From: Durusdinium trenchii
Taxonomy: Eukaryota; Sar; Dinophyceae; Suessiales; Symbiodiniaceae
Direction: 5' to 3'
Length of the DNA stretch: 64,000 nt
NCBI GenBank assembly: GCA_963970005.1
Contig: CAXAMN010021973.1
Coordinates: 69,333-133,332, forward strand
The notes beneath the pieces are model-generated. The model worked only from the letters and a program-made list of their open reading frames with translations. It was not told the origin of the DNA and made no database searches. Made by a program: the position numbers and the translations under genes. Shown here piece after piece: positions 1 through 9,719 of this stretch (position 1 is the stretch's first letter; every line of letters begins with the position of its first letter).

Positions 1-1458
1 AGAAACAGGTGGACTTGGGGGGGCTCTAAGCAAACGAAACGGCAATCGACCACCCTCGATTTTCAAGGACCTTTCCAAAGAATCTCTGTACCTCTTCTTT
101 TTAAGAGAGGCTGCCTCACTAGACCATTTCTGGAGGTCACTTGCGACCAGGTCTTTGAGGTATTGGGCACACTCCAGCATCGGGAAAGATGAAGGGAAAA
201 GCATAGATCCCCGATCTAAACACCAAGCGGAGAAAGATTTGCCAAATCCTCGAGCATGCACCACTGCTTGCCACAACTCCAAAGCCTCTGCTGACATCTC
301 TTCAAGCATGGAGTCACGCTTAATCAAATGGATCAAAGTTTGCAATCTACGAACCTGTTTCAACATCAAACGGCACCGCAAGGAGGGAGTGTCGTGGCCA
401 ATGTTGAAGTCGCCAGGTCTTCCTTCTTTAAACCAAGGTTCCCACAGGGAGGATTTAACCAAAGGACAAGCGGCCCCCCTACCGAAAAACTTGGCTCCGA
501 AAGACCGTCTTTCCCCACCTTCTGTAACCAAGGAAGAGGCCAACATCTTTTCAGCATTCTTGGACCTAACCTCAAAAGCTTTGGTGGTATCACCATTTTC
601 CAGACAAGAATCAATCTGTTGCGAAAGGCCAGGCATGACATCCCCAACATAATTGCTCAAAACACCTCTATCAACAATCTCTCCATCGAAATGAGAAGGG
701 CCAATCCACCTGAAACACGAATTACACCGATCAGGAAAAGAGAACCCTCCCCATAAAATATCACGGTCATGAAGATCAAAGCACTTATGCACCCCAAAAT
801 CAACAAGAAAGGGAAACACCTCAGGACTCCCCATCGTGAAAGTATGGCGGGTGGCATCACGACAAGTATTCTGCAGCGGAATACCCCATCTCTGCTTCGA
901 CAAAACTGCAAGATCTTGCCAACCGCTTGACAAGAGCTGCAACATCGGTTCATACAAATTGAGTGGAGAATTGAAATCTCCTGTCAGCAAAACTGGGCTA
1001 TGAAAGCCAACCACCAATGGAACCACTTGATTGAGAAGAGCAGTATTATAAGCCCGGGTGGCTGGACACTTGAGCGCACCAGGCTTGAGGTAGATATTCA
1101 CAACCCTGAGGGGCAGATGACCAAGCTGTAAAGTAGACACCTGAACCCTACAAGGATCCCAAAGAGAAACACCAACCCTCTGTGGTGAGGAAAAGATAGG
1201 GAAGTGACTGATAGAAGCTACACCTTCAGCACATCCACGCAAAGAACCAAGAGGGTCGGAGACAGGGGTATGATCCAGAACAGGTTTATGGAAGGACCCA
1301 TGCCAACCCAAACGATGGATCAGTCTACGAATCCTAGGTAAGGCCCGATGAGTGTGACTCGTCTCAGAAAGAAACAATGCAGTGTACCCCAAATTACACA
1401 ACAAATCTTCCTTTCCCCAAAGCTGGGTGGGGTTAGTAACCCCCAGGGTCGCCGAAGG
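1..1458 (-). CDS. Retroelement endonuclease (EEP/APE-type) ORF, partial, runs off the left edge
   Basis: Reading the minus strand from 1458 down to 1 gives 486 codons without a stop, in the same frame as the preceding large protein. The start resembles the N-terminal part of an endonuclease/exonuclease/phosphatase domain (an LGVTNP stretch, then LFLSETSHT). A canonical LLTGDFNSP motif lies at about 964-987, the GDFN signature of Mg-dependent APE-like endonucleases of non-LTR retrotransposons. This enzyme family nicks target DNA to prime reverse transcription. The C-terminal part is basic and resembles the linker before an RT; the RT itself would lie left of position 1. No ATG occurs until the codon at 945-943, inside the endonuclease fold, so a separate start is not evident. 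The EEP call is well supported; the presence of an RT beyond the edge is inference. Confidence 0.8.
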
Positions 1459-1461
1459 TTA
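1459..1461 (-). other. In-frame TAA between methyltransferase polyprotein and endonuclease
   Basis: The stop of the 1944-residue frame is a single TAA. The next codon (CCT) continues the same frame into the endonuclease homology. It could be a nonsense mutation in a once continuous polyprotein, a readthrough stop, or a true ORF1/ORF2 boundary with a non-AUG start. The sequence alone does not decide between these. Confidence 0.75.
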
Positions 1462-4400
1462 TAGTCGATCATCATCAGTACCATCACCAAACTTTCCCTT
1501 CTTATGCTCAGGGCTCTTGGTCTTGGCTGGAGATGACTTGTTCGTCATCATCCATTCCTTTAAGGAATCAAACTGTGCTGCCAAAGCCCCAAACTGAGAA
1601 GTAATGGCCTCCGATTGTCGTTTTTCCAAGGCCTGGATATTGCGCTGACTGGACTCATCAAGCTCTTTAATCTTTTGTTGCGAAGTGTTGGAAAAAGAAA
1701 CAACAAGCTCCTGAATCTTTGCATCGAACTTCTTGGGAAGATCCTGTAGCGACTGGTCAACTTTGTCGAATTTGTCTTTTGTTTGCTGGGTGAGTTCCTC
1801 AACCTTGGCCTCCAAAACCTTCAGTTTCTCATCTGTCTGTTTCTGCCTCTTATCGGTTTGTTCAACGAGTTTGATCGCTTGATCCTTACACTCGTCTTTC
1901 AACTGGTCGAATTTGCTAGTAACCTCGGTGGAAACAGCCCCTGCAAGCCCACTGGACGAAGAAGAGCTGTGACCCAATGCAATTTCATGTTTCACCTTGG
2001 ACAATTGTTTCCACTCTTTCATGGAACCAGCAGAAAAGAGGGATTTGTTTTCATGTCTGACATCACTAGCGATCACGACCTGGGACCCCAAAATTGTGAA
2101 GGACAGCGAAGACGGTGGTTCATCGCAGAAAACATGCCATGTGCGCCAACCTGCTGGTCGAATTGCTGCAACATTCCATCCAATCTTGCACAGGGCAGAC
2201 TTGATACTCTTTTTGTGCAAATTATCTGGGACATTCAAAAGTGCCCACCTTCTCTTTTGCAGGTGTTCTTTTTCGTCACTAGTGTCACAGTCTGGTCGCA
2301 ACAACTTTTTGACTTTACAGTAATCCTCACGTTTGACCCTGATCCCAAAATTCGCTTGGGTTTTTGCCAGTCCCAGGTGATCAGGAACCTTGGAAAGCAG
2401 AGCAAAGGCAGAGGTTTGACTCTCCCCTGGCAAAACCACAACGCGAAACCTTTCATCATTGGACCGATCAAACCCTTTAGGTTGTAGATAGACCCCTGCA
2501 AGTCCACCAATCTTCAGAGCCTCAAACAAGTGTTTATCATACACACGTGCCACACAATGCCAATGTGTTGCATCATCGACGGTCGTCCGGAACTTGCGCT
2601 GAAAGAAAGAACTGCTCCAACAATTCTGAAAGCACTTTGTCTCCTTGAAGTGATGAGCCTTCAGATAGCACTGCAAGCCGGATTGGAGCAATGGCCAGAA
2701 TTCTTCAGTGGCTTCATCCCTTTGTACTTGTACCATGACAACGGTGCTCTTCTCCCCTTCATTGACAGAGACCTCCTGGTCAAATTGTGGGAGCTTTGCC
2801 AACTGATCTCCAACCTGTATCACGATGATCCTCATCGCGACTGGTCGATTGTTAACAAAAGCTGGCGCCAAGATATTTGAGACCCTCTTCTCCGAAGTCT
2901 GCAGGAATCCTGGTGCAATAACCAGCGCCGGTTCAACTGTGAGTCTCTCTTTGGTCAGGCGATCAAAATTCTTAAGAAGTTCGTCATGCTTAACAAAAGT
3001 CATACCTGACTGACCGCTATAGAGGGCCTGAAGAGAAACAGGTTGCAAAGAACAAGCACTCTGAAAAAACTCAATGTCCAATATGGCATCCTGAAAGGTA
3101 ACAACCTCCTGTTTGTGTTTTCTTGTACGATTCTTCCCTGGCTGGTAATTCTTCCATGGGTCATTCTTCTGCAAAGTATCACCCTTTTTGAGTCTTTCAA
3201 AATTTTCGCGATCCGAGGTTGTGATCAACTGTACATTGGCCTCATTTGCCTCAAGCTTCAAGGCCTTCCAAACATTGGATTCCTTCAAACAGCCAACCAG
3301 CTTCTGTTGTGGGATCTTTTTGATGATCAAACCAACCCGATCCTTAACACAACTCTCAGGGACCCCTCGGGCGATCAAAACCTTGGCAAACTCACCCCCC
3401 AACTCTTCGATGGTTTTGGCACCGCCAATACCAGCAAAAATGGAGAAACGAAGAACACCTAACCGGTCAGCCTCACAAAGGAAAAGTTCGCTCCCAACTA
3501 CTTTATTTCCAACACGCAGCTGCCAAACTTGATATCCACCAGAAAAGTGACGGTTAACAAACTCACACAAACCACCAATGGTCTCAAATGGGCACCTGCA
3601 CAAGATCCCAAAGGGATGCACCACAAATTGTTGGAAAGGAAGCAAGATGCGAATCACTCCCCCAAACCACCGTCTTTCAGGGTTGCAATTGGCACTGAGG
3701 ATCCTCCATGAACGCTGGCTTTCAGGTAAAGCAATGTTAATGACCTCTCTACATGTGATGCCGGACGAGTGCACAGCATGAAAGGGCTTGGCATCACTGT
3801 CATTCCCATTCAGTGAGAAGGACACAATCACGCAGGACTGAACCATGTCACCTCCGCTTCGCACAGGGAAAATGAGCTGCCGAAAACCATCACGCGCTAG
3901 AACCTCCATACCAGTGATAGGCTCAGCTCCTGAAGCAATGTCCATTAAGAATCTACAAAGGGAGGCCTCATCAACAAAGAAACGAACACCAAGGAAGGTG
4001 AACCATCGAAACAACATCACCACATGAATTGGCGCCATGCAATTTCCCAGAAAAGAAACAGTGGATCTTTCCTCAATGGGGAACTGGAAGGAGGCAGGGA
4101 AACCCAAAAGTTTAGCAGCCTCAAAAGAGTGAAGAAAACGGAAACCCCCAGGGCACCTTTTGTCCTCAACAAAGAACAACAGAAGTTTGAAGCGTTTCAG
4201 AAACTCCCTTCGAATCTCGTGTTGGTTCCGATAGGCAGCCATCAATGTTGGAATGGTGCCAGAAGTCCTTTTGACAATTCGAGCCTCAAGAACCTCCTGT
4301 TCTGTCAAGAAACTATACTTACGATCATTTGGCACCCATTCGTGAGGAAGAAAATCAGGCTTTGAAGCAATCTGAATGATCTCATTCGACACAGCAACTT

Positions 4401-7293
4401 CAGCGGATCGGGCAAGGTCGTCATTACAGACTGCTCCAGCCCAAAAGATTCCTCCATTGAAGTTGAAAGCTTCATCCCTTTGGCCAAAAGCTTTCTTTTC
4501 ACGAGAAAGAATTCCTGTTTCGAAGGAACACAGTATGATTCGATGTCGCTTAAATGGAACAACCCTCTCAAGCCAAAGATGCCTAACAATGTGTTCAACG
4601 CCAACTGTGTTTCTCCACAACTTCTCAAGGACACGAAAATGCTGGTGTGTCACCAGGGCCCCAACGTTCTCGATAGTTGAGACAGCCGGTCGAAATGCAC
4701 CTATCACAAGCACAGCTTTGGTGAATGAAACACCGTCAACACATGTGAGCCCTCGTTGCGTTGAGGCTCCACTCCAAGGTTGACAAGCTGGACTACCAAC
4801 TGCCAATTGGAAAGGAGCAGTGAGTGAGAGTCCCCACCACCTCCTATCCTCAATATTGCCAACGACAACACAAGAAAGAAAAGTTTCATCAACAATAACT
4901 TCCAAAGAAACATCCTCACATCTAAGGACAGGAACTTCAAAGTTTCTCGCAAGAATCTTGCCAGCATCAAAAGATCGATCAACCGCAACAAACTGGTGGG
5001 TCCCAAAAACCTCTCTCAAACCTGTTTGCCAACCCCCAATCCCAGAAAAGAGGTCAAGAACCCTCCAACCTGGTGTCACAGTGCCATCCTTATCAACGGC
5101 AGCTTGCACCAATGCATGACGCTCTGCCGGGAATTGAACAAAGAACCAAGGACAGCTGTCAAGCATGCCTAATGGTACGGCGCCACAAGCTTTAAAGTCG
5201 CATTTCAGCCATGAATCATGAACAGTCATACGAGGAAAGGTCAAAACCGCGACACAATGACCCTCGATTGAAATCTTCCAAGTGCAATGAACACCCTGGC
5301 AAAAGAACGGAGACAGAAACCTGAAAGGGAAGTTACACAGTGAAGAACCAGAGTAGGTGACCCTTTCAATCCATTCTTTGTTGTGCATACTGTTGGCATC
5401 AACGGCATAGTCATGTCCATCGAACCCAGTCTCACTCATCCTTGGCTCCTGACAGCCCTGATCTGGCATCTGCAACTTCCAAATGGCTGAAACTCCAAAT
5501 CCCTGCTTGGAACGGCAAGTGACACAACAAGTATCTTCAACCTCACAAACAAATAAACGATCACAGACACTGCAGACCCATAGTAAATCAAGACTAGTGC
5601 AAGGGACCTCAGCCTCGTTCTTAGCAAGGAAAATCTGGCAATCTTCAACCCCAAAATTCCTAGCTACATACCTACCCTCGTAGAAGAAGCAAAACTCACC
5701 CAACAAGAGTTCGGAAATTGTCGAAAGATCACTGGCCACAGGCAACTGCAAGTTCAAAAAATTTGAGCTACCAAAGACAATCCTCAGTCGTTTGAACCCT
5801 CTCAGAACAGCTTCTCCATGGGACAGAATGCGGTACTCAAAGGTTGGCGCAAAGACCCTCCATGTTTCGATGATATTTTGCATGAACTGCGACAGTTGGG
5901 GCCCACTGTCTTGAATCACATTTGCATCATACTCAAAGCTCCAAGTCGCAGACACTCCTTCGTCTAGCAAATCACTCTGAAGATTTGTAAAGACTGATTC
6001 AATGGGCGAACCGCCCCCAACTTCGTCAAGTTGTGTCAAAATCATCCCCTCATTGGACTCCTGAACCGATGACTGAGATCCAGACTTGTCGTCAAACTCG
6101 CCAACGTTGTCACTCCAGGAATTCACGAAGTCAAAAAGCTCTCGATTCACAAAAAGAGGCATGGCGGTCTCGTCAAAAAGGGAAGAGCTGGACAAATCCC
6201 CAATATTCTCGATGTTTGCAGCATTAGCATGTCTCAAAGAAGGTCGTCTGTGGCTCATTGGACTAGCAGTACTCTTGATCCCAACTGGACTACCATGAAC
6301 GGGAGAAACCTCAAACTCTTCATCAAAGGCAAAAGCTGTTGATGGCAGAGACGTAGCTGAGACATCTTCTTTCAACCAGATTTCCTGCAGTGAATCTGAG
6401 CTCCCGGATGAGTTCGCTGAGGCCAAATCCATGGCAGAGCACACATTGCCAAGCGGCCGAGTGGGCCCGAAGGGCCTGTCATCACCGAAAACTGTACCAT
6501 TTCCTGGGGAAAGAAGACCATTCCCACCATGACCATCAAGATTCAAATCTGGGCCAATGCAAGAAACCCCAAAACCAACCTGTGTCCAAGTCCTTGAGTC
6601 CCTCTTTCCTGTCTCCTCTGAGCCTTCTGCGATCTCCGCCTCTGGAGTGAAGGTCTCACTTGATTTCTTGAGATTCTTGAGAGGTCTTCTTTCGATTTTT
6701 TGTTCGTCCTTTTGGATTCTGTCACTCAACACGATCGAAGAAAGAAGAGGAACAGGAACATGATGCTGAACTCGAAGTGATTTTAAAGCTGCAAAGGTCA
6801 GACAAAACCACTCCACAAATTTATCAAAAGTCAAGGCATTCGTCCGGAAAAAGAATCCATGAGGCGAGCCATACTTCTCAATGAAATTTTCCTTCTCGTC
6901 CAAACTCCAGACCAGGTTGAGCTGCCGGATCCATGCGTTCAACCAAGCCCAAGTGAACAAGAATCCAGATTCACAATCACAGACTCTCTTATGGCCATGT
7001 TCAACAAAGGTTTTATGCACTTGACCGAAGATGTCGAAGTCAAAACCGGAGCAGGAAAAGTCTTTTCCCAAAGAGAGCACAATTGTACACTGACTTTGAC
7101 CTGAGAGATCAGTCACAAAGTTTCCAGCTTCTGCAAACATTTGACGAAGGTCATTTAAAGATTCTTTGAAGAGCTTTTTGACCATTGTGCGAAATCTTTT
7201 CCTTGACAACATAGATCGAAATTGATCTTGAAATTCTTTTTCTGAAGCTCTGCCGCTTAGATCACACCACCCACACTCGCAATGTTTTTCCAT
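1459..7293 (-). CDS. Retroelement polyprotein carrying a C5-cytosine DNA methyltransferase
   Basis: An uninterrupted 1944-residue frame with an ATG at 7293. Residues about 740-1110 form a complete C5-cytosine methyltransferase: motif I DLFSGIGG (747-754), motif IV SPACQPWSG with the catalytic Cys at 837, motif VI ENV at 875, motif VIII FKRHR with Arg 916/918, and motif X GNCMAP at 1083. Such enzymes transfer a methyl group from SAM to cytosine C5. A CxxC...CCxxC cluster near 572-590 may bind zinc. Residues 1100-1830 match no domain I recognise. Residues about 1830-1920 are a charged heptad-like coiled coil, as in LINE ORF1 proteins, followed by a KSPEHKKGK tail. The endonuclease frame lies immediately downstream, so this is most likely the first part of a non-LTR retrotransposon. 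Methyltransferase-bearing retrotransposons have been reported from dinoflagellates. The intact frame over 5.8 kb suggests a young or constrained copy. Confidence 0.88.
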   Translation of the reverse strand: MEKHCECGWCDLSGRASEKEFQDQFRSMLSRKRFRTMVKKLFKESLNDLRQMFAEAGNFVTDLSGQSQCTIVLSLGKDFSCSGFDFDIFGQVHKTFVEHGHKRVCDCESGFLFTWAWLNAWIRQLNLVWSLDEKENFIEKYGSPHGFFFRTNALTFDKFVEWFCLTFAALKSLRVQHHVPVPLLSSIVLSDRIQKDEQKIERRPLKNLKKSSETFTPEAEIAEGSEETGKRDSRTWTQVGFGVSCIGPDLNLDGHGGNGLLSPGNGTVFGDDRPFGPTRPLGNVCSAMDLASANSSGSSDSLQEIWLKEDVSATSLPSTAFAFDEEFEVSPVHGSPVGIKSTASPMSHRRPSLRHANAANIENIGDLSSSSLFDETAMPLFVNRELFDFVNSWSDNVGEFDDKSGSQSSVQESNEGMILTQLDEVGGGSPIESVFTNLQSDLLDEGVSATWSFEYDANVIQDSGPQLSQFMQNIIETWRVFAPTFEYRILSHGEAVLRGFKRLRIVFGSSNFLNLQLPVASDLSTISELLLGEFCFFYEGRYVARNFGVEDCQIFLAKNEAEVPCTSLDLLWVCSVCDRLFVCEVEDTCCVTCRSKQGFGVSAIWKLQMPDQGCQEPRMSETGFDGHDYAVDANSMHNKEWIERVTYSGSSLCNFPFRFLSPFFCQGVHCTWKISIEGHCVAVLTFPRMTVHDSWLKCDFKACGAVPLGMLDSCPWFFVQFPAERHALVQAAVDKDGTVTPGWRVLDLFSGIGGWQTGLREVFGTHQFVAVDRSFDAGKILARNFEVPVLRCEDVSLEVIVDETFLSCVVVGNIEDRRWWGLSLTAPFQLAVGSPACQPWSGASTQRGLTCVDGVSFTKAVLVIGAFRPAVSTIENVGALVTHQHFRVLEKLWRNTVGVEHIVRHLWLERVVPFKRHRIILCSFETGILSREKKAFGQRDEAFNFNGGIFWAGAVCNDDLARSAEVAVSNEIIQIASKPDFLPHEWVPNDRKYSFLTEQEVLEARIVKRTSGTIPTLMAAYRNQHEIRREFLKRFKLLLFFVEDKRCPGGFRFLHSFEAAKLLGFPASFQFPIEERSTVSFLGNCMAPIHVVMLFRWFTFLGVRFFVDEASLCRFLMDIASGAEPITGMEVLARDGFRQLIFPVRSGGDMVQSCVIVSFSLNGNDSDAKPFHAVHSSGITCREVINIALPESQRSWRILSANCNPERRWFGGVIRILLPFQQFVVHPFGILCRCPFETIGGLCEFVNRHFSGGYQVWQLRVGNKVVGSELFLCEADRLGVLRFSIFAGIGGAKTIEELGGEFAKVLIARGVPESCVKDRVGLIIKKIPQQKLVGCLKESNVWKALKLEANEANVQLITTSDRENFERLKKGDTLQKNDPWKNYQPGKNRTRKHKQEVVTFQDAILDIEFFQSACSLQPVSLQALYSGQSGMTFVKHDELLKNFDRLTKERLTVEPALVIAPGFLQTSEKRVSNILAPAFVNNRPVAMRIIVIQVGDQLAKLPQFDQEVSVNEGEKSTVVMVQVQRDEATEEFWPLLQSGLQCYLKAHHFKETKCFQNCWSSSFFQRKFRTTVDDATHWHCVARVYDKHLFEALKIGGLAGVYLQPKGFDRSNDERFRVVVLPGESQTSAFALLSKVPDHLGLAKTQANFGIRVKREDYCKVKKLLRPDCDTSDEKEHLQKRRWALLNVPDNLHKKSIKSALCKIGWNVAAIRPAGWRTWHVFCDEPPSSLSFTILGSQVVIASDVRHENKSLFSAGSMKEWKQLSKVKHEIALGHSSSSSSGLAGAVSTEVTSKFDQLKDECKDQAIKLVEQTDKRQKQTDEKLKVLEAKVEELTQQTKDKFDKVDQSLQDLPKKFDAKIQELVVSFSNTSQQKIKELDESSQRNIQALEKRQSEAITSQFGALAAQFDSLKEWMMTNKSSPAKTKSPEHKKGKFGDGTDDDRL

Positions 7294-7517
7294 TCTTTAC
7301 TGTCTTTCCAAATCTTGAAAAGAAATCCTTCTTGGTTTTGCAGCTCAACGAAGCCCAAAAAACCAAACGCTTGCAGAACTCTTTCATGCTGTTGAAGTGA
7401 TCAACTTCAAGATCCCCAAACTTCCGCAGATCCCGACGTTGCAGATCCGCCTCCATTGCACCGGAAGGAAGACTACCAACTGAGATGATAGCAAGTTATT
7501 GCACCAAACAATGAAGA
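7294..7517 (-). other. Probable 5' leader of the methyltransferase retroelement, no gene
   Basis: About 220 bases upstream of the ATG at 7293 with no convincing coding frame. They separate the polyprotein from the inverted repeat starting at 7518 and are the natural place for the element's 5' UTR. I see no internal promoter motif that I can defend. Confidence 0.35.
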
Positions 7518-7603
7518 TTTTTTTTCCACGAGTACGGACGCCGTGTGGGCATGGTGCCCAGGTCATCAGAACAGTCAGATGGTGGAGAAAAGAACAAAGA
7601 GAT
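7518..7603. repeat. Inverted repeat, left arm (partner 14731-14827)
   Basis: The arm begins with an 8-T run followed by CCACGAGTACGG. It matches the reverse complement of 14777-14827 over about 51 bases without a mismatch. After a short unmatched stretch the block TCAGATGGTGGAGAAAAG also matches the other arm. The arms enclose about 7.1 kb of repeat-rich DNA. Confidence 0.8.
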
Positions 7604-8106
7604 GCAAGTGATGCAACCGCCCCAGCGATGCGCAACAGACACCCACACACCGACCAAGGTTCTCATGGGTTGGATCGACTTTAGGAGCATGCCTTGCGGG
7701 GCGCCTTGGTACCTTAGGAGGAGACCTCTTAGGCTGGCTTCCAGTGTGGGGGAGTTGCCGGGGCAAGACTGGCAGCTCGTCTGTGGCCCGACTGTGACTG
7801 AGGCCATTGAGGAGTTCTGGCTCAAGAAACCCACACACGGTGGAACGGTGCAAGCTGATACCTTGAGAATTTCGGACGTTGGGTTTCACTGGCCTTTCAT
7901 TTTTCCACGGTTTTTTGGGGTGCTCCTGCCGGTTGCATCTCTTTTTGAAAAATCTTGTAAGCAACAATTTTCCACCCCAGGGCGTGATCAGCGTCACGTG
8001 AGGGAAGATGGCACAAGCGAACACCTGCTCCCACACCGTGCCTTTGCGCATTCTAAGAAGTCTCCAGTCCAGTAGTCCTGGAAAACCTGTGGTTCTGTCA
8101 CACCTG

Positions 8107-8445
8107 ACCGCTAAGACCCCTTTGGCATGGCTAAAGCCTCCAGTCGCGCTGTGATCTGGCTGGTTGGCCACAAACAGCGAAGTGCCAACGCAACTACAGC
8201 TCCAGTGTGACTACTTGCACTGAAGCTATTCACTGTGAAGTGAATCGCATCAGCCTGCCTTCGGCGAAGCAACTGAGCATGGGCAGGTGGGCAACCAGTC
8301 GCAGCGGATGCAAAGAGAGCAGCTTCCACCAGAGTCCACTGGGGAAAGCCTTATGTGGCAGTCTTCTGTGCGCAGGAAGGAGCTGTGCGGCCTTCAGCAC
8401 CTGCTGTGTTCGTTGGTACATCTCGCAGAAGGCTTTCGCCCCTCT
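8107..8445 (-). pseudogene. Broken inverted copy of the GxSxG mobile-family protein
   Basis: On the minus strand this stretch encodes a close copy of part of the protein at 28283-29671, sharing MYQRTQQVLKAA, LPAHRRLPHKAFPS, HFTVN and LRCLWPTSQITARL. The frame changes within it (near 8250 and again near 8150), and homology stops abruptly at about 8107, after KGVLA. The nucleophile-elbow region is degraded here. It is a truncated, frame-broken fragment in opposite orientation to the main copy, so the family has been dispersed. Flanking DNA 7604-8106 contains no other part of that gene. Confidence 0.75.
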
Positions 8446-8612
8446 CCCTTGGCCGCAAGCATGGTTCCTTCGATTGACGCCCTAAGCTCAAGCAATGCGG
8501 GTGGGATTCAAAACCTTCCGTCCAGGCAAGAAAGGCGCTTTTGACATTTTGTGTCACTGTGTCCACCGGGAAGGTACGGTTGCCCTATAGGGAAACTGTA
8601 CAACGCCAAGAA

Positions 8613-8632
8613 GCCGTAGCCTTTGGCTCAAG
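8613..8632 (+). other. Spliced-leader-like remnant
   Basis: GCCGTAGCC followed by TTTGGCTCAAG reproduces the conserved 22-nt dinoflagellate spliced leader except for a two-base loss in the middle. It is not followed by a GT donor, so it is unlikely to be a working SL RNA gene. Relict leaders are known from reinserted cDNAs in dinoflagellates, and this could be one, but no coding sequence follows it. Confidence 0.4.
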
Positions 8633-8640
8633 GCGTCTCG

Positions 8641-8670
8641 GCTCAAACTCACGGCAAAAAGCCGTTGAGC
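8641..8670. repeat. Small stem-loop next to the spliced-leader-like remnant
   Basis: ACGGC (8651-8655) pairs with GCCGT (8661-8665) around an AAAAA loop, and GCTCA (8641-8645) pairs with TGAGC (8666-8670), giving a two-step hairpin. Function unknown. Confidence 0.5.
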
Positions 8671-8695
8671 TAGGAGGTTCAAGACTGCTTCTCAA

Positions 8696-9110
8696 AGAGA
8701 AGAAGTTGTCTCCGCGCCGGACTGCGTAGCAAGGATGTTTTTGTTTGCTAGGCTCTTCTCTTTCTGCAGATCTCTTTTTCGCCTGCCCATTACCGTGAGC
8801 TTAGCTTCTCAAGGGATGTCCTTAGACATCCTTTGAGACAAGAGAAGAAGTTGTCTCCGCGCCGGACTGCGTAGCTAGGATGTTTTTGTTTAGCTAGGCT
8901 CTTCTCTTTCTGCAGATCTCAAGTGGTGTCCTTAGACACCATTTGTGTTTTTCGCCTGCCCATCACCGTGAGCTTAGCTTCTCAAGGGATGTCTCAGGAC
9001 ATCCCTTGAGACTTCGACCAGTTACGCATACTCAAGTGGTGTCCTTAGACACTGCTTCGAGCTTCGTAGTGAGTACTACCTTTCGAAGGGGGTGTCCTTA
9101 GACATTACCT
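8696..9110. repeat. Hairpin cluster with a 145-bp duplication
   Basis: A block starting AGAGAAGAAGTTGTC occurs at 8696 and again at 8841. Embedded in and after it are stem-loops sharing a GTC-(4 nt)-GAC core: 8808-8837, 8918-8946, 8981-9010 (13 perfect pairs around TCAG), 9031-9059 and 9084-9112. Stem sequences differ between copies (GGATGTC/GACATCC versus GGTGTC/GACACC) while pairing is kept. The second block carries a 27-bp hairpin at 8921-8947 that is absent from the same point of the first block (after 8774). Confidence 0.75.
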
Positions 9111-9719
9111 TCAGTTGCGCTTTTGATTCCTTCTTTGTCTTGGCTGGTTTCCGTCATGTCTTTCAAGGAAGTCTCTTGCACGATTTCGCAGTTTATCTAT
9201 AACGATATTCTGGAATCCTTTGAGACTGAGGGAATTTTTGCGCAGCTCCATGGACCTTCTCTGGCTGTTTCACCACGAATTTTGTTCTGTGTCGTTTTCC
9301 TAGCATGGTCAATACGGAAAGATTCAGCCGCAACCTTTTTGTAGTTGGAGAAGATGAGTTTCAGAACATCTATGTCGCTGTCTCTGGCAAGCACCCGTTC
9401 GACATTTCTATTTTGTTTTCGTCCCTGTCTCTCTTGTTTTACGATTGGTATCTGATTGTCAGAATACGCTTTTGGAAATTTTTGTCCAAGCTGGGTTTTC
9501 CTCTTGCAGTGTCCTTAGCCACTGCCTCAGGACCAAAGACCCTCTTACTGCATTTGTCTCTTGCCGAGCTACCCAGATATAGTCCAAGCATTTCGTGTCA
9601 GCTTAGCCTCGTCTTGTCCTGCCTGAGCGGCATGTCAATGAAAGAAACCGTCTGTGCTCTTTTGCAATTTGTTTATAAGCTGGACAACCCATGCCGTGAC
9701 ACTTAAGACATTTTAAGTT
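9111..9719. other. No recognisable gene
   Basis: The open frames here (for example 9305-9706) are hydrophobic and match nothing I know. The stretch is T-rich. It contains one more hairpin-like CAGTG...CACTG with the CCTTAG loop core (about 9507-9524), relating it to the cluster on its left. Confidence 0.4.

Noticed and set aside
1783-7104. Plus-strand ORFs opposite the 1944-codon protein
   Set aside because: Shadows of the methyltransferase polyprotein; low-complexity or without any motif.
8613-8632. Functional spliced-leader RNA gene
   Set aside because: Two leader bases are missing, and no GT donor follows CAAG.
8600-9110. CRISPR-like array of spaced palindromes
   Set aside because: Repeats are few, unequal and irregularly spaced, the genome is eukaryotic and no cas genes are present.
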